A stretch of 64,000 bases of DNA from Methanospirillum stamsii (GTDB taxonomy: Archaea; Halobacteriota; Methanomicrobia; Methanomicrobiales; Methanospirillaceae), in contig NZ_QGMZ01000004.1 in the NCBI RefSeq assembly GCF_003173335.1, positions 62,001 to 126,000 on the forward strand, given 5' to 3'. Numbering within the stretch: the stretch's first letter is position 1; each line of letters opens with the position of its first letter. The notes under the pieces were generated by a model. The model ran no database searches, was not told the origin of the DNA, and saw nothing but the letters and a program-made list of their open reading frames with translations. Made by a program: the position numbers and the translations under genes. Below, piece by piece: positions 34,001-42,957 of the stretch.

Positions 34001-35551
34001 ATGAGGTATTATATTTTTCTTACATTCTGTATGCTGATAACCGTGTCAGGAACCGCTTATGGAGCAGTTCCAGGCGATATCCTTAAAAATCAAGCCTTTG
34101 GTCTTCCGGAAGGGCCTGAATGGGGTTATGGGCTTGATACATCCGCGGATGGAAATACCACGGTTTGCGGAGTAGCTTATCCGGATGATTCGGTTGACCT
34201 TGGATATCTTGGAAACGGAGATGTCTGGGTAATTCGGTTTGATGCCAACGGGACTGTTCTCTGGGAAAAATTATACGGGGGAAATGAAACCGATTACGCC
34301 CTGTCTGTTCGGAATCTGCCTGACGGAGGAGCAGCTCTTATAGGCACGACCGGATCATATAACGGGGACGTGAGCAATTACCATGGAAATGGTGACATGT
34401 GGGTTTTAAACCTCGGCCCTGATGGGAATATACGCTGGGAATTGGCACTCGGAGAAAACCAGACTGATGAGGGGTCAGATCTTGTGGTTCTTCCGGATGG
34501 CAATATTGTAGTATGTGGATATACTATGTCATCCAGAAATGGCGACCTCTGGATGATAAGACTGGATCCCTCCGGAAATATTGTCTGGCAACGTGCATAT
34601 GGAGGAAACGGACGTGACAGTGGTACAAGTATAACCAAAACCAGTGACAATGGAATTGCTGTATGTGGAAATACAAATTCCACGGACTCTCCCGATCGTG
34701 TAAACCAGACCAGCAATGATGTCTGGATTCTGAAAACTTCCCTGAATGGCACCCCGCTCTGGGAAAAATCCTATGGGGGTTCTGCTCTTGACTGGGGGCA
34801 TTCAATTGTAGAACTCTCTTCAGGAGATCTTATGGTGGCTGCTGTCACTGCTTCTGGTGATGGCAATGTAAGCATGAATCATGGGGCGGGAGATATCTGG
34901 ATCATGAGACTTACCCCTGATGGTTCTCTCGTATGGGAAAAATCATTTGGGGGCAGTTTTAGTGATAATGTCTGGAAACTGGAACCTTCTTCATCAGGGG
35001 GAGCATATTTTGTCGGAGACAGTTATTCCATGGACGGAAATTTCACCGGTAATCATGGAGAATCAGATCTGCTGATTGGTGAAATTGATGGAGACGGTAC
35101 CCTGCTCTGGCATAGGCAGATAGGAGGTTCGCTTGTTGACCGGGGTTCATGGGTGAAAAAAACTCACAACAATTCTCTTATGATAACCGGTATGACTGCG
35201 TCATCAGATGGGGATCTTTCCGGGAACCACACCAGTGGGGATCTCTGGGTTCTGGAGGTTCAGGCGAATGGAAAAGAAGAGCCAGTTCTTCCGGAAAGTA
35301 ATCAGAGTGCTGCACAACTTCTGATGATCCCCTTAAACGGAGATGGTCCCGTACCAACTGATCCGGATGGTGACGGCAGATATGAAGACATGAACGGAAA
35401 TGGTAAGACCGATCTACAGGATCCAACCGTTTTCTTCCAGAATTTTGAATGGATTCAAAAGCAGGGCTACCTGTATGAATTTGATTTTAATGAGAACGGT
35501 TCATTGGACCTCGGTGATGTGCAGGCGCTCTTTGCGGAGATACAATCATGA
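34001..35551 (+). CDS. Exported seven-bladed beta-propeller with C-terminal dockerin-like module
   Basis: About 516 residues: signal peptide (1-23), then seven repeats of roughly 50-58 residues that fit a closed propeller. The repeat core is DxWxxxxxxxGxxxWExxxGG (for example GDVWVIRFDANGTVLWEK). The last 65 residues hold two EF-hand-like calcium loops, DMNGNGKTDLQD and DFNENGSLDLGD, preceded by DPDGDGRYED, which is the dockerin type I pattern. ATG 34001 has GGGGGAG about 8 nt upstream. The 3' end overlaps the cohesin-like gene by 4 nt. I infer the dockerin binds that partner. Confidence 0.85.
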   Translation: MRYYIFLTFCMLITVSGTAYGAVPGDILKNQAFGLPEGPEWGYGLDTSADGNTTVCGVAYPDDSVDLGYLGNGDVWVIRFDANGTVLWEKLYGGNETDYALSVRNLPDGGAALIGTTGSYNGDVSNYHGNGDMWVLNLGPDGNIRWELALGENQTDEGSDLVVLPDGNIVVCGYTMSSRNGDLWMIRLDPSGNIVWQRAYGGNGRDSGTSITKTSDNGIAVCGNTNSTDSPDRVNQTSNDVWILKTSLNGTPLWEKSYGGSALDWGHSIVELSSGDLMVAAVTASGDGNVSMNHGAGDIWIMRLTPDGSLVWEKSFGGSFSDNVWKLEPSSSGGAYFVGDSYSMDGNFTGNHGESDLLIGEIDGDGTLLWHRQIGGSLVDRGSWVKKTHNNSLMITGMTASSDGDLSGNHTSGDLWVLEVQANGKEEPVLPESNQSAAQLLMIPLNGDGPVPTDPDGDGRYEDMNGNGKTDLQDPTVFFQNFEWIQKQGYLYEFDFNENGSLDLGDVQALFAEIQS

Positions 35552-36564
35552 ATTATCATCTGACATTAATCGTGCTGCTCCTTGCAGCAGTAAGTATCAT
35601 CTCAATTTCTTCAGGAGAAGTTGTTTCAATCGCGCCCATCAGTATTCAGGCAGGAACTCAGGGAAATGCTGATATTACCCTTGACTCAGTCCCTGCAGGA
35701 TTATCTGGATACCGGATGACCGTATCATCAGATAATCCGGCAGTTGTGACAGTAACCGGGGTATCATTTCCAAAATGGGCATCTCTTTCCGAGGCAGTAC
35801 CAGGAGAGAGTGGCTCATTTGCATTGAGCGCCATTGATCTGAACAGTGAAGTGGAGAAAGGAGCAGGCAGTATCACTCTTGCAACCCTGAACATCCAGGC
35901 ATCAGGTGCAGGGAGTGCACAGATAACAATGGGCGGAGTGCAGATAGATGATGATTCAGGAAATCCGGTCCAGGCAGAGATAAAGCCAGGTACGGTTACC
36001 ATTCCCGGATCAACACCGGTCCCGACATCTGTTCCAACAGTAATGCCAACGCTTACTCCTACATCAAGTCCGCAGGAAAACAAAATAACCCTGAACACGG
36101 GATGGAACCTCGTTAATATTCCCGTGGAACTCTCCGAAGGATCAAACACTGCTGAGATATTCAGGAATGTACAAAGTGCAGGTCATTCCATCCTGGCATA
36201 TGACAGTTCATCCGGATGGGTTACCGTTGGCAAAAATGACCCTCTCACCCCCATGACCGGGTACTGGATTTACACCACAACACCCCTGAGTGTTTCCCTC
36301 TCGGTGAAGGGCGTTCCTACCGGATCGAAATCTCTTGCTACCGGATGGAACCTTGCGGGAATTAGTGGCACCAGTCCCCGTTCGGCTGATGTTGCGCTTT
36401 CAGGTCTTTCATCATGGACATACATCATACCATATGACAGTTCTGCACAAAAATATCGGGATGCAGGCATCAGGGGAAACACAAATGCACCGGTAATACT
36501 TGAACCATACGAGGCATTCTGGATATACCTGAACTCACCAGGAACCCTTTCCCCATCATCATAA
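35548..36564 (+). CDS. Exported cohesin-like domain protein
   Basis: A 338-residue protein with a signal peptide (1-23) and a cohesin-type beta sandwich (about 25-150: ISIQAGTQGNADITL, VPAGLSGYRMTVSSDNPAV, GSITLATLNIQASG, VQIDDDSGNP). A Thr/Pro linker follows, then two WNL-type repeats (TGWNLVNIPVEL and TGWNLAGISG, each with a YDSS and a Tyr/Trp-rich end). There is no C-terminal anchor, so it may be a soluble scaffold or bind through its repeats. Its start is inside the end of the dockerin-like gene, arguing for a joint complex. Confidence 0.82.
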   Translation: MNYHLTLIVLLLAAVSIISISSGEVVSIAPISIQAGTQGNADITLDSVPAGLSGYRMTVSSDNPAVVTVTGVSFPKWASLSEAVPGESGSFALSAIDLNSEVEKGAGSITLATLNIQASGAGSAQITMGGVQIDDDSGNPVQAEIKPGTVTIPGSTPVPTSVPTVMPTLTPTSSPQENKITLNTGWNLVNIPVELSEGSNTAEIFRNVQSAGHSILAYDSSSGWVTVGKNDPLTPMTGYWIYTTTPLSVSLSVKGVPTGSKSLATGWNLAGISGTSPRSADVALSGLSSWTYIIPYDSSAQKYRDAGIRGNTNAPVILEPYEAFWIYLNSPGTLSPSS

Positions 36565-36591
36565 AACAAAATCCTATATTTTTACAGAACC

Positions 36592-36603
36592 TTTTATTAT
36601 AAG
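36592..36603 (+). promoter_or_regulatory. Putative TATA box for the 173-residue surface protein
   Basis: TTTTATTATAAG lies about 26-37 nt before ATG 36629. A GGAG ribosome site at 36615-36618 falls near or just after the predicted start point, so the leader would be very short. Evidence is composition and spacing. Confidence 0.35.
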
Positions 36604-36628
36604 AAATCTGGATAGGAGACCTAAGGAA

Positions 36629-37150
36629 ATGTACTATAAAATCGGAGCATGCCTCCTTTTAGTTACTCTCCTGGTAGCCGGTGTTCATGCAATTCCCCCG
36701 CTGCCATACGAGTTTTATGGAAATGTCACCGTAAACGGAACAGATGCTGATGCCGGAGTTGTCATTCTCGCAAAAATTAACGGGACTGAAGTAGGGAATA
36801 TTACGACAACCACAACCGGAATTTATGGAGGGCCTGCTACCTTTGACCGGCGACTTGTAGTAAATGGTGCTGAAGAACAGATAGGTGAATACATAACGTT
36901 CTGGATCGGTGATTTGCAGGCAGCGCAGAAGGTAAAACTCTATGCCGGAGAATCACAGCATCTTGATCTGTCTTTTACTCCCGGAGAAGAGGGCAGTATT
37001 GATGCATCCGTTGTTCCATCTCAGAGCGGAACCATTGCAGATGTTCCAACAGACAGTGAAACACCTGGGCCTACCTCAACACAGGCACCGTTACTAATAG
37101 CCCCGATTGTCGCCGGACTTGCGATTTTCCTGTTATACCGGAGAGAGTAA
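36629..37150 (+). CDS. Small surface protein with signal peptide and C-terminal membrane anchor
   Basis: A 173-residue protein: signal peptide (1-21, LLLVTLLVAGVHA), a beta-rich domain (25-120) with FYGNVTVNGTDADAGVVILA typical of carboxypeptidase-regulatory or transthyretin-like folds, a Thr/Pro/Ser linker (125-150) and a terminal hydrophobic helix ending in YRRE. Several NxT/S sites (NVT, NGT, NIT) make it a plausible substrate of the N-glycosylation enzyme AglB encoded further on. Function is not known. GGAG lies about 10 nt before the ATG. Confidence 0.78.
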   Translation: MYYKIGACLLLVTLLVAGVHAIPPLPYEFYGNVTVNGTDADAGVVILAKINGTEVGNITTTTTGIYGGPATFDRRLVVNGAEEQIGEYITFWIGDLQAAQKVKLYAGESQHLDLSFTPGEEGSIDASVVPSQSGTIADVPTDSETPGPTSTQAPLLIAPIVAGLAIFLLYRRE

Positions 37151-37209
37151 ACAGGGCCATTATCCTTTTTCCATCTCTCTTTTATGTAAACGATACATAA
37201 CTATCACAT

Positions 37210-38364
37210 ATGCCTGAGGTTACAGTTTATTCTACTCAGAACTGTCCTTACTGTCGGCTTGTTAAAGCATTTCTTGACCGGAATAATGTGCCCTACCGAT
37301 CAATAGACGTGGGTATTGACCGGAAAGCAGCCAAAGAAATGGTTGAACTATCTGGACAATACGGGGTTCCGGTTATCGTGGCCGGGGATGAAGTAGTCAT
37401 CGGATTTGATACTGACCGGCTTCGTGAACTGTTTGCCGCGGATAAAAAAACTGATCTGTTTGATGTTATTATCAGCGGGGCCGGGCCGGCCGGACTTACA
37501 GCAGCCCTCTATTGTGTCAGAAAAAACCTGAGGACCCTGATCATCTCTCCAGATATTGGAGGCCAGGCTCTTGAGAGCTGGAATATTGAAAATTACATGG
37601 GTTATCGGATGATCACCGGTGATAATCTCATATCAAAATTTGAGGAACAGATCCGGGAACTTGAGATAAGAATAGAACTGGACGAAGTTAACTCTCTCCT
37701 CCCGGTTTCCGGAGGTTTTGCGGTTAAAACAGTTTCAAATATGGAATATAAGGGAAAAACCGTTATCCTTGCCCAGGGGAAAAAACCCAAAAAGCTTGGA
37801 GCACCTCGTGAAGAGCAGTTCATCGGCAGAGGTCTTTCGGTCTGTGCAACCTGTGACGGGCCGATATTTCATGATAAAGTAGTCGGGGTTGTTGGTGGCG
37901 GTAATTCTGCACTCACAACCGCTATTGAGATGAGTGGTATCGCTAAAGAAGTTCACCTTATTGTCAGAAGCAGTATCCGGGCAGATAGTATCTATAGGAC
38001 GCAGTTCGAGCAGAAAAAGAATATCATCACTCACATTGGATTCGAAGTATCTGAACTTTTAGGAGATGACCGGTTATCCGGAATAGTAATAAAAAAGAAG
38101 GATACCGAAGAGACAAAAACCCTGAATATGGATGGCCTGTTTACTGAAATCGGATGGATACCCAATACTTCCTTTGTTGAAGGGCTTTTGAAACTGAATG
38201 ATCAGAAAGAGATTGAGATTGATATCAACTGCAGGACAAGTGCCCCCGGAATATTTGCTGCCGGAGATGTTACCAGTATTACCGGAAAACAGATTATTAT
38301 TGCCTGCGGAGAAGGCGCAAAAGCAGCTCTTTCAGCGTTTGATTACCTGATGACGAGATCGTAA
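37210..38364 (+). CDS. Glutaredoxin-thioredoxin reductase fusion
   Basis: The 384-residue protein joins an N-terminal glutaredoxin-like domain (1-75) with CPYC in YSTQNCPYCRLVKAF and the GVPVIV cis-Pro to a full thioredoxin reductase-like flavoprotein (about 82-384). The latter has the FAD loop ISGAGPAGLTAALY, the redox CATC motif in VCATCDGPIFH, the second nucleotide loop VVGVVGGGNSALTTA and the final GIFAAGDVT. Such fusions can pass electrons internally from FAD to the glutaredoxin. The donor may be NADPH or, as in some methanogen reductases, F420H2; the sequence does not decide. It stands alone. Confidence 0.9.
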   Translation: MPEVTVYSTQNCPYCRLVKAFLDRNNVPYRSIDVGIDRKAAKEMVELSGQYGVPVIVAGDEVVIGFDTDRLRELFAADKKTDLFDVIISGAGPAGLTAALYCVRKNLRTLIISPDIGGQALESWNIENYMGYRMITGDNLISKFEEQIRELEIRIELDEVNSLLPVSGGFAVKTVSNMEYKGKTVILAQGKKPKKLGAPREEQFIGRGLSVCATCDGPIFHDKVVGVVGGGNSALTTAIEMSGIAKEVHLIVRSSIRADSIYRTQFEQKKNIITHIGFEVSELLGDDRLSGIVIKKKDTEETKTLNMDGLFTEIGWIPNTSFVEGLLKLNDQKEIEIDINCRTSAPGIFAAGDVTSITGKQIIIACGEGAKAALSAFDYLMTRS

Positions 38365-38410
38365 GAAACTAATCAAATTCTCCTAAGGTCAATTTTTTAT
38401 TTAATAATTT

Positions 38411-40192
38411 ATGCTGGATATATTATTTTTTTATTTGTGGTTTTTTCTTTGGATTATTGCAGTTATTGGAATTGGCAAAAGTATATACAAATTATTCAAT
38501 ATTAAAAATTTAATTGAATATCAACAATTTGAATTTGGAATTGTTGGAATCGCAATAATAATAATAATTGTTGGATTTGTAAATTTCTGGGATGGTTTTT
38601 CTTTGACATGTTCACTAATTCTGTTTCTTTGTGGACTATCGGGATTTTTCTTTTTTTATCCCCGAAAAAAATTTTCATTAAATTCAATAAAAAAAGAAAT
38701 ATTCCTTGGATCAATAATTTTTTGTGCAATTCTTACTTGGTTTCATCCAATTCATGATACAGGGGGTTACCATTTTACTGCGATAAATTGGATCATCACT
38801 CAACAAATACCGTTTGGTCTTGCAAATTTATATTCAAGACTTGGATTTAATACAACCTGGTTTTTAGGAGAGGCATGCTTTGAACAATTGGTTTTCTTTT
38901 TTCACCGACCTCTCTTTATTATGAATGGAATGCTTCTTTTCTTATATAGTTCGGTGATAATTTCAATATTCAACCATTCATTTAAAGACAATAAAAATAT
39001 GAGTTGTTTTGAAAAAATTCAAACCACTTTCCAATATCTTACAGCAGGAGAAATGTTTTTAATTCTCTCAATCTTTCCGGTAATATTAATGACGGGATAC
39101 TTCATTTCAACTGCATCGCCAGATTTTCCAGTATTTATTTTAATTATAATGATATTTGCTTTTAGCATTCAATTAATTAATAAAAAACTATCTGGCATTT
39201 CCTGGTATAATCAGATTTTGTTTATAGGATTTTTAATTTTTTTTGTATTATCAATTAAAACATCATCAATCCCCCTTGTTTTTTTCCTTGTTGGATTGAT
39301 TTTTATCAAAGCTATTTTTAATAAAAATGGACTAAAGAATAACTTTCATACATTAAAAAATTTTTCACACACAAAAACCACATTTTTATTTTTTGCAATC
39401 ATAGCATCATTAATTGTAATTTTTTTATTAAGAGGGCTTATTTTATCAGGTAATCCACTGTTCCCGATGAATACTCCTATTCAATTTAATCTACCATGGA
39501 ATGTACCGAAAGAAATCACAATTGAGACGATGAATGAAGTAATTATTCCTGCTCGTCTCTATACAAATAATGATTTATCATTATTATCTGACATGAAATG
39601 GGTCTTTCCATGGTCAATAGTATTTATTAAAAAAAATATTACTCTGTTAGTAATCTGGATGACAACAATTGTAAGTATTATCACTTTCCTTATCAATGAA
39701 AGGCCATTAAATATTAAAAGGCTAAATATTATCGAAATTCAAAAAATTTTAATTTTTTTTAGTTTGATAATTGCATTAGTATTCTGGTTTTTTTCTGCTC
39801 CAGATCCTAGATTTGGATATGGTTTTCTCTATGCTTTACCTTTATTTCTCATTGTTTTTCCAATTGTTGGAAAAGAACAACCGAATCCTAGATGGTTTGT
39901 AAATCTTATCTCTAGGATCCTCTGTTTTTATTTAGTTATGGTTGGACTGCTGATCATTGCCATGTTTGTAATATGGGGATTTACGATTCCCCATTATCCT
40001 GATATATCTTATAGTCTTGAAAAATCCGCAAATGATGAATTGATCTTTTTTTCACATTCATGGGACCAAATCTGGGACATGCCTCTCCCAAATACTCCAG
40101 AGGACATATATTCTAAAATAATTATTGAAAAAAATCCAAATAACAAAGGTTATCATATGTTTTCGTTTAACAATAGTTTATTGAGATCATAA
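38411..40192 (+). CDS. AT-rich multi-spanning membrane protein, LIC_10190-like
   Basis: A 593-residue protein with about twelve to fourteen hydrophobic helices. The loop after the third or fourth helix has the pattern HPIHDTGGYHFTAINWI, then FGLANLYSRLGFNTTW. It recalls a family of bacterial membrane proteins (LIC_10190 type) that look like glycosyltransferase C relatives. The gene is strongly AT-rich against its neighbours and has no close partner, which suggests transfer. The ATG has no Shine-Dalgarno. Function is unknown; surface polysaccharide synthesis is a guess. Confidence 0.7.
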   Translation: MLDILFFYLWFFLWIIAVIGIGKSIYKLFNIKNLIEYQQFEFGIVGIAIIIIIVGFVNFWDGFSLTCSLILFLCGLSGFFFFYPRKKFSLNSIKKEIFLGSIIFCAILTWFHPIHDTGGYHFTAINWIITQQIPFGLANLYSRLGFNTTWFLGEACFEQLVFFFHRPLFIMNGMLLFLYSSVIISIFNHSFKDNKNMSCFEKIQTTFQYLTAGEMFLILSIFPVILMTGYFISTASPDFPVFILIIMIFAFSIQLINKKLSGISWYNQILFIGFLIFFVLSIKTSSIPLVFFLVGLIFIKAIFNKNGLKNNFHTLKNFSHTKTTFLFFAIIASLIVIFLLRGLILSGNPLFPMNTPIQFNLPWNVPKEITIETMNEVIIPARLYTNNDLSLLSDMKWVFPWSIVFIKKNITLLVIWMTTIVSIITFLINERPLNIKRLNIIEIQKILIFFSLIIALVFWFFSAPDPRFGYGFLYALPLFLIVFPIVGKEQPNPRWFVNLISRILCFYLVMVGLLIIAMFVIWGFTIPHYPDISYSLEKSANDELIFFSHSWDQIWDMPLPNTPEDIYSKIIIEKNPNNKGYHMFSFNNSLLRS

Positions 40193-40244
40193 GGAGAAAA
40201 TTTCTAACTTTTTTTGAAATATCGTTTCGAATTTGAAAAACCAG

Positions 40245-41507
40245 TCAAAAATCTTTGTAAAATAACACAATTCGGTTTGTATTCGTACCTGTTGACATAT
40301 TATTCACTCCCCAGATGTTTGCAGTCTTGGTAAAGTCCTGCTGGTTGATAATTACTGCTGTGCAGGAAAAACCGGCAGAAATCCCCAAGGGGATCACATG
40401 TTCATCCAGTCTGACCGAGCCATTCCGGACTTCGCCCACCTCAAACGCAACATATCCCCCGGGCCTGGTAATCCTGAATAACTCCCTGAAGACATCCCGC
40501 ATGATTCCTTCCCAGTCTGTAAGTTTCCTGGTGGTGGATATTTTTTTCCCGACTAATTCTGCATCCAGACCATTAAACCAACATCGAAGCCAGTTGTCGG
40601 CTGCATACTGTACAATATCCAAAAAGGGAGGGGATGTCACGGTCAGGGACACGGTATTATCCAAAATTTCGGGAGTATTTCGTGCATCTTTTGTCAGGAA
40701 GAGCGATGATGGTGCTACTTTTGAAAGGTTCTCTTTCTGTCTTTCGCTAATCCCCTGCAGTAATGATCTGGTTTTTTTCAGGATTATCTCCCGGACATCG
40801 CGGTATGGGGGAGTCTGGCTGCGGTCCCGGTTTATGGTAATCTGGCGTTCAGGTGATACTGCCTGGTTTGGTGGAAGGGTATAAACGGAAAAAAACCCGG
40901 GTGAGTGGCCGGATAACCGATTTGTTGCAACCATCCTGATCCATCGATCCGTCATATCGCACTTCTCCTTTTCCTCCTGTTCAAGGATATATGCGCGAAG
41001 ACTGCACAGAGTCCTCAATGTATCAGGGTGGTAAAACATCGAGAGATCCATCTCACTGGAAACGGAATTGAGGTCAGGGATTGCATAAAGCCGTGCCCTG
41101 ATGTCTTCATATGCCGGAGGGCTTAACCGGGCTTCGGTCAGGATGCGGGAGAGCGGATTGATATCATTTGAGATGACCAAACGACCCAGGAGGGCAGCCT
41201 CAAGGGGGGTTGTTCCCCGGCCGGCGAAGGGATCATAAATGATATCATCCGGTTCGGTCAGAAGGGTTATAAAAAACCGGGGAAGTTGGGGTTTAAAACA
41301 GGCTCTATACGAGATCTCCTGTAATTTAGATGCCTGTCGTTGTCGCGCAGTCCAGAACTCACCAATGTACCTGCAACACTCTACATCCTGAATATGAAGG
41401 AGATCACACTGTGTCTCCTTCGCCGCGGTCAGGGTGGTCTGACCATCCTGGGAAGGAAGCCTGAAATTTTGCAGGTAATCATGCACATATGAAGTGGAAC
41501 GATTCAT
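40245..41507 (-). CDS. Orphan DNA methyltransferase (N4/N6 type)
   Basis: About 420 residues. The AdoMet-binding block DPFAGRGTTPLEAAL (residues 86-100) precedes the catalytic block TVTSPPFLDIVQY (about 295-307), a motif order different from the beta-class enzymes. Ser-Pro-Pro-Phe suggests cytosine-N4 or adenine-N6 methylation, or RNA. No restriction or specificity subunit is near. ATG 41507 lies 1 nt after the tfrB stop; a longer frame overlaps tfrB. Co-transcription with tfrAB is likely but functionally unexplained. Confidence 0.78.
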   Translation of the reverse strand: MNRSTSYVHDYLQNFRLPSQDGQTTLTAAKETQCDLLHIQDVECCRYIGEFWTARQRQASKLQEISYRACFKPQLPRFFITLLTEPDDIIYDPFAGRGTTPLEAALLGRLVISNDINPLSRILTEARLSPPAYEDIRARLYAIPDLNSVSSEMDLSMFYHPDTLRTLCSLRAYILEQEEKEKCDMTDRWIRMVATNRLSGHSPGFFSVYTLPPNQAVSPERQITINRDRSQTPPYRDVREIILKKTRSLLQGISERQKENLSKVAPSSLFLTKDARNTPEILDNTVSLTVTSPPFLDIVQYAADNWLRCWFNGLDAELVGKKISTTRKLTDWEGIMRDVFRELFRITRPGGYVAFEVGEVRNGSVRLDEHVIPLGISAGFSCTAVIINQQDFTKTANIWGVNNMSTGTNTNRIVLFYKDF

Positions 41508-41508
41508 A

Positions 41509-42957
41509 TCATAGTTCGGTCGGCTTTTTCCCAAGCGCCTCAACCAGTACAGTCATGAGGTTTTTCACCGGCCGGTCACTGTGTTCCTGGATGTGATATT
41601 CGCAGAAGGGGCAGATGGTAACGACAACATCTGCACCGGTTTTATTGATTTCAGCCCTTCGTAATTCACCCAGCGCTGCTGCTTCATCGGGCATCCCTGA
41701 CCTGACACCTCCACCGGACCCACAACAGTAAGCAGGCATCTCAACAAATTTATCAACCGCTGTTACCAGGATTTCCCGGGGTTCACGGGTAATCTGTTGT
41801 CCATTCTTGAGATGACAGGGATCATGATAGGTTGCGGTGATCGGGACTTTGGTCAGAGGAGGAAGGCCAGTCTCTGATAGAATCTCCGACACGTCCTTTA
41901 CTTCAAAAGGAGTGTCATAGTCATTTTTGAGTGTTGCACCACAACCGGCACACATTGTCATTACGGTGGTAATTCCCCTCTCCTGAAATGCCCGGATATT
42001 CTTGTCCTTTAACTCATCGATGAATGATGTCTGTCCGGTTCTGATAAGAGGCGACCCACAACAGACCTGGGTTTTGGGAATGATTACCCTGATACCTGCA
42101 TGTCGCATAACCTCAAGCATATCCATGGCCCGCTCAGGAAGCCGGGCATTAAACATACAACCGCAGAAAAAACCAACCTCCCGTTTGACTTCCCCATAGG
42201 GTTCAATGACCTCATCAACAAGGTCCAGGAAGGTATGTTTGCCTGATTCTACCGATCTTCCGGTGGTCCTGACAAGTTCTGCAACCTCCTGGTGCCTTGG
42301 AAGTGTCAGTCCCTCGCGGTTGGCAATCTCACGGAGTTTTTCTATTGCCTTTCCCGGAGTCTCGATATTTTTAGGACAGACACGCCAGCACCGGTTACAA
42401 CTGGTACAGGTAAAAAGGCCCTGTGTGATCGCCTCACGGATCCGGTTTCCCGGTTCTCTTGGATCAAGAGCTATTCGCATTTGTGACCTCATGGAAGTCG
42501 GGCCCAGAAAATCAGTAACCCGCATAGCCGGACAGACCGAAACACAGGAAAGACATTCAATGCAATCGCGCAGGGGTTTTATCTTTGAAACATCTTCCAG
42601 GGTAGGCAGTGTACCACATTCGGAAGAATGAAAACGGGGAATCGCATTAATTCCCGGAACAAGATCGACCATCAGATCTTTTATTACCGGAAGGTTAAGT
42701 GGCTCGATGACCATTCCATCAGACGCTTCTTTCGTGCAGGCAAGAGCAGGTTCTCCATTGACCCTGACCGCACAACTTCCGCACTGACCTGCATGACAAC
42801 TTGAACGGTATGCAAGCGTTGGATCAAGCGTGTGTATCTTATCCAGAACATGCAGAACACGCGCCCCTTCCTCCATCTCCACAGTCCAGGATTCCATTCT
42901 GGGCTCTTCATCAGTGTCCGGATTAAAACGGGAGATGGTTACGGTTATATTCATCAT
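41509..42957 (-). CDS. tfrB: CoM/CoB-type fumarate reductase subunit B
   Basis: The 482-residue iron-sulfur subunit of thiol:fumarate reductase oxidises coenzymes M and B to the heterodisulfide while fumarate is reduced. Seen in order are the 2Fe-2S ferredoxin (CHAGQCGSCAVRVNG), two 4Fe-4S motifs (CIECLSCVSVCP, CTSCNRCWRVCP) and two CCG domains of HdrB type (CGCMF and CCGSPL; CAGCG, CHLKNG, CCGSGGG). The CCG domains are where thiols bind. It overlaps tfrA by 4 nt and is followed by the methylase gene. Confidence 0.95.
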   Translation of the reverse strand: MMNITVTISRFNPDTDEEPRMESWTVEMEEGARVLHVLDKIHTLDPTLAYRSSCHAGQCGSCAVRVNGEPALACTKEASDGMVIEPLNLPVIKDLMVDLVPGINAIPRFHSSECGTLPTLEDVSKIKPLRDCIECLSCVSVCPAMRVTDFLGPTSMRSQMRIALDPREPGNRIREAITQGLFTCTSCNRCWRVCPKNIETPGKAIEKLREIANREGLTLPRHQEVAELVRTTGRSVESGKHTFLDLVDEVIEPYGEVKREVGFFCGCMFNARLPERAMDMLEVMRHAGIRVIIPKTQVCCGSPLIRTGQTSFIDELKDKNIRAFQERGITTVMTMCAGCGATLKNDYDTPFEVKDVSEILSETGLPPLTKVPITATYHDPCHLKNGQQITREPREILVTAVDKFVEMPAYCCGSGGGVRSGMPDEAAALGELRRAEINKTGADVVVTICPFCEYHIQEHSDRPVKNLMTVLVEALGKKPTEL

